This document shows, one piece after another, positions 17,163 through 25,656 of a stretch of DNA of 64,000 bases (its first letter is position 1; every line of letters begins with the position of its first letter). The DNA is from Cytobacillus sp. FSL H8-0458. Its GTDB lineage: Bacteria; Bacillota; Bacilli; Bacillales; Cytobacillaceae. The DNA is taken from NCBI RefSeq assembly GCF_038002165.1, contig NZ_JBBOBR010000001.1:930001-994000 (forward strand), in the 5' to 3' direction. The position numbers and the translations under genes were made by a program. The notes under the pieces are model-generated. The model was not told the origin of the DNA. It worked only from the letters and a program-made list of their open reading frames with translations, and did not search any database.

Positions 17163-17933
17163 TTGGGGATTTTGGAGATTAAGGATGCAACTTTAAGGTT
17201 TGGAGGTGTAATAGCTCTAGACCATGTCTCCTATGAAGTGCAGGAGGGGGAGATTTTTTCGCTGATTGGTCCAAATGGTGCAGGTAAAACTAGTATGCTG
17301 AATTGCATAAGCGGGCTGTACAAACCATCATCTGGATCGATTTATTTTAAGGGTGAAGATATAACCCGTTATAAACCTCACAAAAGAGCCAGTATGGGCA
17401 TTGCACGTGCTTTTCAGAATATCGAGCTCTTCCCGCACTTATCTGTTTTGGACAATCTGATGCTTGGCAGGCATGTGAGAATGAAAACCGGGCTGCTTGC
17501 AGGAGGGCTGTATTGGGGGAAGGCGCAGAGAGAGGAAATCGAACATCGGAAAAAAGTTGAGCAGGTGATCGACTTTCTTGAAATCGAGGATATCCGTAAT
17601 ACCCCCGTGGGAACTCTTTCATATGGACTGCAGAAAAGGGTCGAAACCGGCAGGGCTCTGGCACTGGAGCCTGAAATTCTCCTTCTGGATGAGCCGATGG
17701 CAGGCATGAACAGTGAGGAAAAAGAGGACATGGCCAGATACATTATCGATATTCACGAAGAAATGAACACAACCATTATATTAATTGAACACGATATGGG
17801 GGTTGTAATGGACTTATCCGATCACATTGCAGTTCTTGATTTCGGGAAGCTGATTGGTTACGGGACACCGGAAGAGATTCAGAATAATCCTAAAGTCATA
17901 GAAGCCTACCTGGGAGAAGAGAATGCCGTTTAA
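17163..17933 (+). CDS. livG: Branched-chain-type ABC importer, ATP-binding protein LivG-like
   Basis: 256 residues from TTG 17163 after AAAGGGGG. Walker A GPNGAGKTS, signature LSYGLQKRVETGRAL, Walker B EILLLDEPMAGM and the switch His in LIEHDMG are present, together with the LivG-type C-terminal end GYGTPEEIQNNPKVIEAYLGEE. It energises uptake together with LivF, LivH, LivM and the LivJ lipoprotein encoded downstream. First gene of an eight-gene run (17163-25514) that also encodes two CoA ligases, so the cargo is more likely a carboxylic acid than an amino acid. Confidence 0.9.
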   Translation: MGILEIKDATLRFGGVIALDHVSYEVQEGEIFSLIGPNGAGKTSMLNCISGLYKPSSGSIYFKGEDITRYKPHKRASMGIARAFQNIELFPHLSVLDNLMLGRHVRMKTGLLAGGLYWGKAQREEIEHRKKVEQVIDFLEIEDIRNTPVGTLSYGLQKRVETGRALALEPEILLLDEPMAGMNSEEKEDMARYIIDIHEEMNTTIILIEHDMGVVMDLSDHIAVLDFGKLIGYGTPEEIQNNPKVIEAYLGEENAV

Positions 17934-17986
17934 AAGATAGACCGGCTAAAGTGATTTTTAGATATTTAGGAGGGGGGAGCGATTCT

Positions 17987-19894
17987 ATGAGCAAGACGTT
18001 TCCGCAGCTGCTGATTAAAAGGGCTTACAGGAATGGGTCACAGGTTGCTTTAAGAGAAAAAGAATTCGGAATTTGGAATGAAATCACGTATGAAGCGTTC
18101 TTGGACAAAGTAAAGAATTTCAGCCTGGGTTTGGCATCGCTGGGTCTGAAAAGAGAAGATAAGCTTGCCATTATTGGCGATAACAGGCCCGAATGGGTCA
18201 TCAGTGAGCTTGCTGCGCAAAGCTTAGGCGGCATTTCAGTTGGAATTTATCAGGAATCCCTATCTGCTGAACTAAGTTACATTATTGATAATTGTGACGC
18301 AACCATAATCGTTGCGGAGGACCAGGAGCAAGTGGATAAACTGCTGGAAATTAAAGACTCCATTCCTAAAGTCAGAACGATTATTTATTATGATTCACGC
18401 GGTATGAGGGGTTACCGGGAGGATTTTCTGCTGGAATTTAACGAAGTCCTGGAAATGGGACGAAGTTCTCACTCAGGGCAGCCTGGCTTATTTTCAGAGG
18501 AAGTTGAGAAGGGGTCTGCAGATGACGTGGCGATTTTATCATATACTTCAGGAACGACAGGCAATCCAAAAGGAACGATGCTTACTTACCGGAATCTGAT
18601 CGATATGGCTAAAAATCTGTCAGACATTGATCCGCTGACAGATAAGGATGAGTATGTTTCATTCCTTCCGCTTGCCTGGATCGGGGAACAGATGATGACC
18701 CTTGCCATGGGCTTATACAATGGGATGACGATTAATTTCCCGGAAGAGCCGGCAACCGTTTTGGAAGACCTCCGTGAAATTGGGCCACAGGTTATGTTTT
18801 CGCCGCCAAGAATATATGAAGATATGGTATCGCGCTTTCAGGTCAGAATTCAGGACAGCGGCTGGCTGAAAAGAAAGATCTATAACTGGTGCAAGCCGAT
18901 AGGCGAAAAGATAGCAAAGGCCCATTTTGAAAATAAACCAGTCAGTACGGGTACGAAGGCTCTTTATAAAGTTGCCGATTACCTGATGTTCAGTGCGATC
19001 CGCGATCACTTTGGACTCTTGAAGATCAAGCGTGCCTATACAGGCGGTGCACCTTTGGGACCTGATGTATTTGAATTTTTCCATAGCATAGGAGTTAATG
19101 TAAAAAGCATTTACGGGCAGACAGAGGTAGCCGGCATATCCATTGTGCACAGGGACGGCGATATTAAGCTTGATAGTGTTGGAATTCCAATACCGGGTAC
19201 AGAAGTGAAAATTTCTGAAGAAGGGGAAATTCTGATCAAAAGCTCGAGTGTCTGCAAGGGGTACTACAAAAACGAGAAAAGCACAACGGAAACCATTCAG
19301 GATGGGTGGCTGCATACCGGGGATGCAGGGAGGCTTGATGAAGGAGGGCATTTGTATATCATTGACCGGATTAAGGATGTCATCCGCCTTGATACGGGGG
19401 AAATGTTCTCTCCGCAATTTATCGAAAACAAGCTGAAATTCAGTTCGTTCATACAGGAAGCGGTTGCCATCGGCAAGGACCGGCCTTACGTGGTTGCCAT
19501 GATTAATATCGATATGAAAAATGTAGGGCGTTGGGCGGAGAAAAATCAAATCAGCTATACCACATATACCGATTTATCTTCCAAGCCGCAAGTGCTGGAG
19601 CTGATTGAAAAACAGGTGCTGGAAATCAATCAGACTCTTCCTGAAAAAGCCCGGGTGAAAAAATTCGTTCTTCTTTATAAAGAACTGGATGCAGATGATG
19701 AAGAGCTAACAAGAACAAAGAAAGTCCGCAGGCAGTTTGTTGCTAAAAAATATCAGGCCTTAATCGATGGACTTTATACAGAGGACAAAAAAATACGTGT
19801 CAATGGTACGATCAAGTATCGTGATGGCATGGAACAAACCATCCAGACAACGCTTCAGGTAATTTTTATGGATGAAGGAGAGGGGGCAGCTTAA
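17987..19894 (+). CDS. Long-chain-type acyl-CoA synthetase (FadD15/FAA1-like)
   Basis: 635 residues from ATG 17987, since AGGAGGGGGG lies 9 nt upstream; an in-frame start at 17951 lacks a site. P-loop YTSGTTGNPKGTM, IYGQTEVAG and the hinge DRIKDVIRLDTGEMFSPQFIE match the large bacterial/eukaryotic-like long-chain ligase group. The ending FVAKKYQALIDGLYTEDKKIRVNGTIKYRDG is also typical. It sits between the ATPase and permease genes; its stop TAA overlaps the next ATG (TAATG), so it is translated as part of the importer operon and probably activates the imported acid. Confidence 0.9.
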   Translation: MSKTFPQLLIKRAYRNGSQVALREKEFGIWNEITYEAFLDKVKNFSLGLASLGLKREDKLAIIGDNRPEWVISELAAQSLGGISVGIYQESLSAELSYIIDNCDATIIVAEDQEQVDKLLEIKDSIPKVRTIIYYDSRGMRGYREDFLLEFNEVLEMGRSSHSGQPGLFSEEVEKGSADDVAILSYTSGTTGNPKGTMLTYRNLIDMAKNLSDIDPLTDKDEYVSFLPLAWIGEQMMTLAMGLYNGMTINFPEEPATVLEDLREIGPQVMFSPPRIYEDMVSRFQVRIQDSGWLKRKIYNWCKPIGEKIAKAHFENKPVSTGTKALYKVADYLMFSAIRDHFGLLKIKRAYTGGAPLGPDVFEFFHSIGVNVKSIYGQTEVAGISIVHRDGDIKLDSVGIPIPGTEVKISEEGEILIKSSSVCKGYYKNEKSTTETIQDGWLHTGDAGRLDEGGHLYIIDRIKDVIRLDTGEMFSPQFIENKLKFSSFIQEAVAIGKDRPYVVAMINIDMKNVGRWAEKNQISYTTYTDLSSKPQVLELIEKQVLEINQTLPEKARVKKFVLLYKELDADDEELTRTKKVRRQFVAKKYQALIDGLYTEDKKIRVNGTIKYRDGMEQTIQTTLQVIFMDEGEGAA

Positions 19895-20778
19895 TGACAT
19901 TTTTCTTGCAAATGCTTGTAACAGGGATCGTGGTAGGAAGCGTTTATGCTCTTGTCGCACTGGGTTTTGTGCTTATCTATAAATCCAGTGATGCCATCAA
20001 CTTTGCACAAGGGGAGTTCCTGCTAATTGGAACGTATGTCTGTTTAACGCTTATTACAGCCTACAACATTCCGTTTGCTGCAGCCCTGTTAATTGCACTG
20101 ATGTTCAGTGCAGTTTTAGGATTTGTCATTGAACGGATCGTTCTGAGGCCTTTTATTGGAGAGCCCGTCATATCTATGATTATGGCGACGATCGGATTAT
20201 CGAGTGTTCTTGCCGGGATTGTCCATATAATTTGGGGCCATGAAACACGTGTATTTCCTAAGATTTTCTCTGAACAGCCTGTTAACCTAGGTGAGATCGT
20301 CATTGCTCCTGTCTATTTATGGTCACTTTTAATCGTTGTGGTGATGCTTGTCATTTTCACCCTCTTTTTCAAATACTCCAAGCTTGGAATTGCGATGAGA
20401 GCAACCGCAGATGATCAGCAGGCGGCAATGTCAATGGGCATCAGTGTAAAAATGATATTCGCAGTTGCCTGGGCAATTGCAGCAATTGTATCAGCGGTTG
20501 GGGGCATCCTTCTCGGAAATATCAATGGTGTGAATGCATCCCTTTCAGCGATAGGCTTAAAGGTGCTTCCGGTTGCCATTCTTGGAGGACTGGACAGTAT
20601 TCCCGGTGCCATCATCGGCGGGCTGATCATCGGCATTCTTGAGAGCCTGACCGGCGGATATCTGGATCCATTGGTTGGCGGGGGTCTGAAAGAGGTTATG
20701 CCGTTTGTCATCCTCGTATTTATCCTTATGTTCAAGCCATATGGTTTGTTCGGAAAAAAAGAAATCGAGAGGGTGTAA
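19894..20778 (+). CDS. livH: Branched-chain-type ABC importer permease LivH-like
   Basis: 294 residues, ATG 19894 overlapping the previous stop by one base. Family motifs GIVVGSVYALVALGFVLIYKSSDAINFAQGEF at the N-terminus and LPVAILGGLDSIPGAIIGGLIIG near the C-terminus, with about eight membrane segments. Forms the membrane channel with the LivM-like protein encoded next. Confidence 0.93.
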   Translation: MTFFLQMLVTGIVVGSVYALVALGFVLIYKSSDAINFAQGEFLLIGTYVCLTLITAYNIPFAAALLIALMFSAVLGFVIERIVLRPFIGEPVISMIMATIGLSSVLAGIVHIIWGHETRVFPKIFSEQPVNLGEIVIAPVYLWSLLIVVVMLVIFTLFFKYSKLGIAMRATADDQQAAMSMGISVKMIFAVAWAIAAIVSAVGGILLGNINGVNASLSAIGLKVLPVAILGGLDSIPGAIIGGLIIGILESLTGGYLDPLVGGGLKEVMPFVILVFILMFKPYGLFGKKEIERV

Positions 20779-20781
20779 CCG

Positions 20782-21843
20782 ATGAGAAATCCTTTTGTAA
20801 TGGATTGTGGAGAGTTCCATGTGAATTATAAACAAGATATGGCTATCTGGAAGATCACCAGAGTAAGGCTGCGCGTGTTCATTCTTCTGGCTGTATTTGC
20901 AGTATTCCCAATGTTTGCATCCGATTATATCATTGGACTGGCTACGCTTTGCGGAATTGCCGCTATTGGTGCGATTGGACTGAACATCCTGACTGGCTTT
21001 ACAGGTCAGATTTCCATAGGGGTAGGCGCCTTTCTCGGGGTAGGCGGGTATACATCGGCTATTCTGACAGCAAAGCTGGGATTAAGCTTCTGGATTGCCA
21101 TGCCGACAGCCGGTATTGTAACGGCGATTGTGGGCGGATTATTCGGACTGCCATCCTTAAGGCTAAAAGGATTGTATTTGGCGATTGCCACCCTTGCAGC
21201 ACAGGTAATCATTTTGTTTGTTATTTCCCGCTGGGATGCGCTGACAGGCGGAACAGCCGGAATGGTCTTATCCAGGCCTGAACTTGGCAGTTTTGTCTTT
21301 TACAGTGAACGGAGCTATTACTACCTAATGTTTGTGGTGCTGGTTATTACGGCCATCTTCACCCTGAACCTTTTCAGGTCACGGGTCGGCAGGGCATTCA
21401 TAGCAGTCCGTGACCGTGATGTGGCAGCAGAGGTTATGGGTATCGATTTGTTTAAATATAAAGTATTGGCATTTATTGTAAGTTCCTTTTTTGTTGGCAT
21501 TGCCGGTGCTTTACTGGGCCATTATACAATGGTTGTAAGTCCTGAGCTATACAGCATTACTGTGTCCATCGAATACTTAGCGATCATATTGGTCGGTGGT
21601 CTGGGAAGTGTATTCGGGTCTATTTACGGAGCTGTATTTATCACGTTGCTTCCGGTTGTCCTAAGATCCGGGGTAGAAATGATGAGCGGAGTTTTTCCCG
21701 ACTTATCAGCTGTCTTAATCGGGATGAAAGAGGTAGTATTCGGTCTTGTAATTATCTTATTCCTGATTTATGAACCGCAGGGTCTTGCGAAAATATGGAA
21801 AAACATTAAAGACTATTTTAAGCTCTGGCCGTTTTCCTATTAA
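20782..21843 (+). CDS. livM: Branched-chain-type ABC importer permease LivM-like
   Basis: 353 residues, ATG 20782 with GAGGGTG upstream, three nt after livH. LNILTGFTGQISIGVGAFLGVGGYTSAIL and the end LAIILVGGLGSVFGSIYGAVFITLLP are diagnostic of LivM. The EAA-like cytoplasmic loop IAVRDRDVAAEVMGIDLFKYKV is present. About nine membrane segments. A highly structured repeat element follows before the binding-protein gene. Confidence 0.93.
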   Translation: MRNPFVMDCGEFHVNYKQDMAIWKITRVRLRVFILLAVFAVFPMFASDYIIGLATLCGIAAIGAIGLNILTGFTGQISIGVGAFLGVGGYTSAILTAKLGLSFWIAMPTAGIVTAIVGGLFGLPSLRLKGLYLAIATLAAQVIILFVISRWDALTGGTAGMVLSRPELGSFVFYSERSYYYLMFVVLVITAIFTLNLFRSRVGRAFIAVRDRDVAAEVMGIDLFKYKVLAFIVSSFFVGIAGALLGHYTMVVSPELYSITVSIEYLAIILVGGLGSVFGSIYGAVFITLLPVVLRSGVEMMSGVFPDLSAVLIGMKEVVFGLVIILFLIYEPQGLAKIWKNIKDYFKLWPFSY

Positions 21844-22148
21844 TTCCCGGGTAATAATATCTGAAAATTTTGAAAGTAAATCTTTCAAATTTTTATAAAA
21901 AGGCTGTTTTCGCAAAGTTTGTTGCTATTTGTATTATGTTTACTGAGTTGGTTGTAGCGGAAGGTGCGAGACTCCTACGGGAGTAGCGGGAACAGGTGAG
22001 ACCCCGCAGACGCATAGCGTCGAGGAGGCTCACCGCCCCCCGTGGAAAGCGAGCATCCTGGAGCGGAAATCAACGGACAACATTGATAAGCGAAAAACAA
22101 ATTAATACGAAAAGAGCCAATAAAAAAGAAAAAATGAGGGGGAACATT
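21844..22148. other. Spacer between livM and livJ carrying a structured repeat
   Basis: 305 bp without a gene. Most of it is the repeat element described at 21896-22075; the remainder is the ribosome site region of the binding-protein gene. Confidence 0.7.
21896..22075 (+). repeat. Structured Bacillaceae-type intergenic repeat
   Basis: A GC-rich block in AT-rich surroundings with AGCGGAA at both ends (21955-21961 and 22062-22068) and several hairpins: ACTCC / GGGAGT (21971-21984) and GGTGAG (21995-22000) / CTCACC (22029-22034) enclosing GACGC / GCGTC (22009-22021). I recognise this wording (CGAGACTCCTACGGGAGTAG, GTGAGACCCCGCAG, GAGCGGAAATCAAC) as a repeat scattered between genes in many Bacillaceae genomes. 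It may stabilise or punctuate the mRNA just before the abundant binding protein. Confidence 0.75.
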
Positions 22149-23330
22149 ATGAAGAAGGTTTGGAAGGGTTTATTGGCAGCAACATTAATGGCTGGAATGC
22201 TGGCTGGCTGTTCTGGAGGCAGCGAGGAAGCATCAGGTGACAAGAAAGGCGGCACCGTTAAAATCGGCGGTATCTTTGACCTTACGGGCGGTACTGGTGA
22301 TGTTGGAACACCATATGCAGAGGGTGAAAAAGCATTTTTTGAATCCATTGCAGGCGAGGAGATTAACGGTTATAAGCTTGAATTAATCGGTGATGACTAT
22401 GCTTATAAAATTCCGGAAGCCCAAAAACTTTATCAGAAATTAAAATCAAAAGATAAAGTATCGGCCATTTTGGGATGGGGAACAGGGGACACTGAAGCCC
22501 TGCGCCAGCAGGTGGCAGCCGACAAGCTTCCATTCATATCGGCTTCATACTCAGAGAACCTGAAAAATATTGACGAAAGCCCATATAACTTCCTGGCAGC
22601 GGCTTCCTACTCCGACCAGGCAAGATCCGTACTGAAATGGATAAAAGACAATCACACTGGCGGCACACCGACTGTAGCATTAATTTACAATGATACGGCT
22701 TTTGGCAAATCGCCAATTGAAGATGCTAAAAAGTTTGCCAAGGAAAATGGCATTGAAATTGTAGATGAGCAAATCGTTGACCTGAAAACACTTGATGCAA
22801 CATCCCAATTGCTGAACATGGAAAAGAAAAACCCTGATTATGCAATTATCAACCAAACTTGGGGTGCAACAGCAACTATACTAAAAGATGCTAAAAAGCT
22901 TGGTTTGGATACACAATTCATCGGTTTAAACTGGGCTACAGGTGAAGGCTTGCTTCCTATTGCGGGCGATGCGGCTGAAGGATTTATCGGGGTTGTTACA
23001 CATGCATTTCCTTACGAAGATCTTCCTGGAATGGAGGAAATCAAGAAGTTCGTAGAGAGCAAGGGTGAAAAGCTGGAAGACAAGAACCAGAAATTTATTC
23101 AGGGATGGGTATCCGCCAAAATCATGGTTGAAGGCATGAAGCTTGCTGAAGATCCGACTTCAGGCGAAGGCATCCGAGCTGGCCTGGAGAAGATTTCAAA
23201 CCTGGATCTTGGCGGTTTAGCAGCACCGGTTACTTTTTCACCTGACAATCATGCCGGTACAAACCAAGTTCGATTGGCAGAAGTGAAGAACGGCCAGTTT
23301 GAAGTGTTCACTGATTATATCGGCTACTAA
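22149..23330 (+). CDS. livJ: Branched-chain-type substrate-binding lipoprotein LivJ-like
   Basis: 393 residues from ATG 22149 with GAGGGGGAAC upstream; longer in-frame starts run through the repeat element and are not credible. N-terminal lipoprotein signal MKKVWKGLLAATLMAGMLAGC with lipobox LAGC. The mature part is a type I periplasmic-binding fold: VKIGGIFDLTGGTGDVGTPYAEG, AILGWGTGDTEALRQQV, VALIYNDTAFGKSPIEDAKKFAKENGIEIV and a C-terminal FSPDNHAGTNQVRLAEVKNG. It captures the substrate outside the membrane and delivers it to LivH/LivM. Unlike many liv operons, it is the fifth gene. Confidence 0.92.
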   Translation: MKKVWKGLLAATLMAGMLAGCSGGSEEASGDKKGGTVKIGGIFDLTGGTGDVGTPYAEGEKAFFESIAGEEINGYKLELIGDDYAYKIPEAQKLYQKLKSKDKVSAILGWGTGDTEALRQQVAADKLPFISASYSENLKNIDESPYNFLAAASYSDQARSVLKWIKDNHTGGTPTVALIYNDTAFGKSPIEDAKKFAKENGIEIVDEQIVDLKTLDATSQLLNMEKKNPDYAIINQTWGATATILKDAKKLGLDTQFIGLNWATGEGLLPIAGDAAEGFIGVVTHAFPYEDLPGMEEIKKFVESKGEKLEDKNQKFIQGWVSAKIMVEGMKLAEDPTSGEGIRAGLEKISNLDLGGLAAPVTFSPDNHAGTNQVRLAEVKNGQFEVFTDYIGY

Positions 23331-23383
23331 CAAGATGGGGGGCGAGGTTTTATACCCGCCTCCTCTTCACTTTTAAAGGCATG

Positions 23384-23506
23384 GCAAATAAACTCGAAAT
23401 TTAGCAAACAAACATGAAAATTTACAAATAAACTATCGGAATCAGCAAACAAATCACTGATTCTGCAAATAAACGAAGAAAACCAGCAAACAACAAATGA
23501 TTCAGA
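23384..23506 (+). repeat. Short tandem repeat, 20-21 bp period, between livJ and livF
   Basis: Six units starting at 23384, 23404, 23424, 23445, 23465 and 23486, each beginning GCAAAYAAAC (third unit ACAAATAAAC) followed by about 10 variable bases. Spacing equals two helical turns. No ORF runs through it. Confidence 0.7.
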
Positions 23507-23553
23507 ACTTGACCTGGGAACGAAAATAGAGAAATAGCCGGGAGGACAGATGC

Positions 23554-24342
23554 ATGCTGACAATAAACAATGTGGAAGTGATGTACGACAAGGTCATCCT
23601 TGTATTAAAAGGGATGTCAATGGTGGTGCCAAAAGGGAAAATTGTCGCTTTGCTCGGCAGCAATGGCGCCGGGAAAACGACCACTCTTAAGGCGATATCC
23701 GGCCTTTTGAAAAGCGAAAACGGTGAAGTGACGGATGGATTTATCGAGCTTTATGGCGAGCGCATTGATGTAAGCGATGCTGAAACCATCGTAAAGAAAG
23801 GCATTTTTCAGTGCATGGAAGGAAGACGCGTGTTCAAGCACCTTTCTGTGGAGGATAACCTGATCGCAGGTGCACATACCAGGAAAGACCGGAAGAATAT
23901 TAAAAGTGATATCCAAAAAGTCTATCATTACTTTCCAAAGCTTGAAATGCTTAAGCACAGACAGGCTGGATATCTGTCAGGAGGAGAGCAGCAAATGCTG
24001 GCCATTGGCAGGGGTATCATGGCAAAGCCAAAGGTGCTGCTTCTCGATGAACCTTCATTAGGGCTGGCGCCGCTTTTAGTCAAAGAAATCTTCGGCATTA
24101 TAAAGAAAATCAATGAAGAAGAGGGGACCACGATCCTGGTAGTGGAGCAAAATGCCAATGTTGCCTTATCGATTGCCGATTATGGATATATCATGGAAAA
24201 CGGCCGGATTGTGATGGATGGAACGGTGGACCGGCTTCTTTCCAATCAGGATGTGCGTGAATTTTATCTTGGAATGGGGGATAAGGGCCGGAAAAGTTAT
24301 AAAGATATTAAATCTTATAAAAGAAGAAAGAGGTGGCTGTAG
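23554..24342 (+). CDS. livF: Branched-chain-type ABC importer, ATP-binding protein LivF-like
   Basis: 262 residues, ATG 23554 with GGGAGGAC upstream. Walker A GSNGAGKTT, signature LSGGEQQMLAIGRGIM, Walker B VLLLDEPSLGLAP and VVEQNANVAL with the LivF-specific EQN motif in place of EHD. The C-terminal tail (YLGMGDKGRKSYKDIKSYKRR) is longer and more basic than usual. Its stop overlaps the start of the next CoA ligase gene by one base. Confidence 0.92.
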   Translation: MLTINNVEVMYDKVILVLKGMSMVVPKGKIVALLGSNGAGKTTTLKAISGLLKSENGEVTDGFIELYGERIDVSDAETIVKKGIFQCMEGRRVFKHLSVEDNLIAGAHTRKDRKNIKSDIQKVYHYFPKLEMLKHRQAGYLSGGEQQMLAIGRGIMAKPKVLLLDEPSLGLAPLLVKEIFGIIKKINEEEGTTILVVEQNANVALSIADYGYIMENGRIVMDGTVDRLLSNQDVREFYLGMGDKGRKSYKDIKSYKRRKRWL

Positions 24343-25514
24343 TGGAAAAGCTGAAGGAAGTTATTCACCATGCATATAAAAATGCCAGCGGATTTAAAAG
24401 GCGGCTTGATGATGCCTGTATTTCTCCAGGTGACATACAATCCTTAAAAGACCTGGAAAAAATCCCTGTGCTTAAAAAAGATCGATTGCCGGAATTGCAA
24501 TCTGCAGACCAGCCTTTCGGAGGCTTTGCAGCTGTAAAGCCAAATGAGATGGAACGAATTTTTATGTCACCAGGTCCGATTTACGATCCGCAAACGACAG
24601 GGAAAGATTTCTGGCGTTTCTCAGAAGCACTCAAGAAGGCAGGCTTTGGTAAAGGGGATATAGTACAAAATACATTTTCCTATCATCTCTCACCGGCTGG
24701 CTTTATGTTTGATTCCGCACTTCGTGAATTAGGAGCAACTGTCATCCCTGCAGGAACCGGTAATCGTGAGCTGCAGATCCAGATTATGAAGGTTGTCAGG
24801 GTAACCGGCTACGTGGGAACCCCGAGCTTCTTTAGCCTTTTGCTTGATGCCCTTAAAGAAAAGGGATGGGAGGCGGGAAAAGATGTTTTCGTGACTAAAG
24901 CTTTCTTTACTGCTGAAATGCTGACGGAACAAATGCGGAAAAGGTGTGAAGATAATGGAATTTCCGTATATGAAGGATATGGGACTGCAGATTGCGGGTG
25001 TCTTGCTTATGAGGACAAATTAGGGCCTGGACTGAGTATCACGGATTCTGCCATTGTTCAAATCTGTGACCCGCAGACTGGATCGGAAGTTACAGAGGGA
25101 GAAGGAGAAGTGGTTGTCACTTTATTTGATAGAAGCTACCCGCTTATCCGCTTTGGCACAGGCGACCTTTCCCGCTGGGTAAAAGGATATGAGGGAAAAA
25201 GGATTGCAGGAGTGCTGGGGCGTGTCAGTGATGGGATAAAGGTAAAAGGAATGTTTGTAAGAGAAAAACAGCTGGCGCAGGTATTAAATGAAGCTGGATA
25301 TCCGTCATTCCAGGCTGTGGTAACAAATGAGCAGGGGCAGGACCAGATTACGATTTTCATAGAATCGGAAAATGGATTAAACCCTGAGCTTGCTTCAAAA
25401 ATCCAGAATGTGATCAGGGTTAAGCCGATTCTTGAATTAACAGCGTCAGGCTTTATTAAAAAGGATGAAAAGAAGCTGGTGGATAAGCGGAACTACGAAT
25501 TAAAGAGGGTGTAG
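24342..25514 (+). CDS. AMP-forming ligase, PaaK-like (phenylacetate-CoA ligase family)
   Basis: 390 residues from GTG 24342, which overlaps the livF stop (TAGTG) and has AGGTGG five bases upstream; GTG 24333 is a weaker alternative. The pattern is that of PaaK-type ligases: LKDLEKIPVLKKDRLPELQ near residues 40-60, then GFGKGDIVQNTFSYHLSPAGFMFDSALRELGATVIP, YEGYGTADCGCLAYE (the acceptor region) and PLIRFGTGDLSRW with the VLGRVSDGIKVKGMFV hinge. The nucleotide loop SPGPIYDP is unusual for the family (commonly SSGTTG), so nucleotide binding may be altered. Aromatic acid activation is the family expectation. Confidence 0.85.
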   Translation: MEKLKEVIHHAYKNASGFKRRLDDACISPGDIQSLKDLEKIPVLKKDRLPELQSADQPFGGFAAVKPNEMERIFMSPGPIYDPQTTGKDFWRFSEALKKAGFGKGDIVQNTFSYHLSPAGFMFDSALRELGATVIPAGTGNRELQIQIMKVVRVTGYVGTPSFFSLLLDALKEKGWEAGKDVFVTKAFFTAEMLTEQMRKRCEDNGISVYEGYGTADCGCLAYEDKLGPGLSITDSAIVQICDPQTGSEVTEGEGEVVVTLFDRSYPLIRFGTGDLSRWVKGYEGKRIAGVLGRVSDGIKVKGMFVREKQLAQVLNEAGYPSFQAVVTNEQGQDQITIFIESENGLNPELASKIQNVIRVKPILELTASGFIKKDEKKLVDKRNYELKRV

Positions 25515-25522
25515 TCTAAGGG

Positions 25523-25548
25523 GGCTGATTGAATCGGCCTTCTTTTTT
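25523..25548 (+). terminator. Terminator of the importer/CoA-ligase operon
   Basis: GGCTGAT-TGA-ATCGGCC stem (one G-U) followed by TTCTTTTTT, just after the ligase stop. Confidence 0.8.
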
Positions 25549-25656
25549 ATGGGGTTTGAAATTTTGATAAACGCCGTAAAAGGAGTCATTCAGCGACGGC
25601 CAAAAATCCCAGGCAAACCTACTCAATTTAATCACAAATGGAACCACTGATGAAAA

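Noticed and set aside
18713..19549. 278-codon open frame on the minus strand
   Set aside because: It lies entirely inside the well-supported acyl-CoA ligase gene, has no ribosome site and no recognisable domain; codon pattern follows the opposite strand gene.
21996..22148. 51-residue N-terminal extension of the binding protein gene
   Set aside because: It translates the structured repeat element; the lipoprotein signal and ribosome site mark ATG 22149 as start.
23384..23506. GCAAAYAAAC repeats as a CRISPR array
   Set aside because: The period of 20-21 bp with a 10-bp conserved part is too short, and the remaining parts are not spacer-sized.
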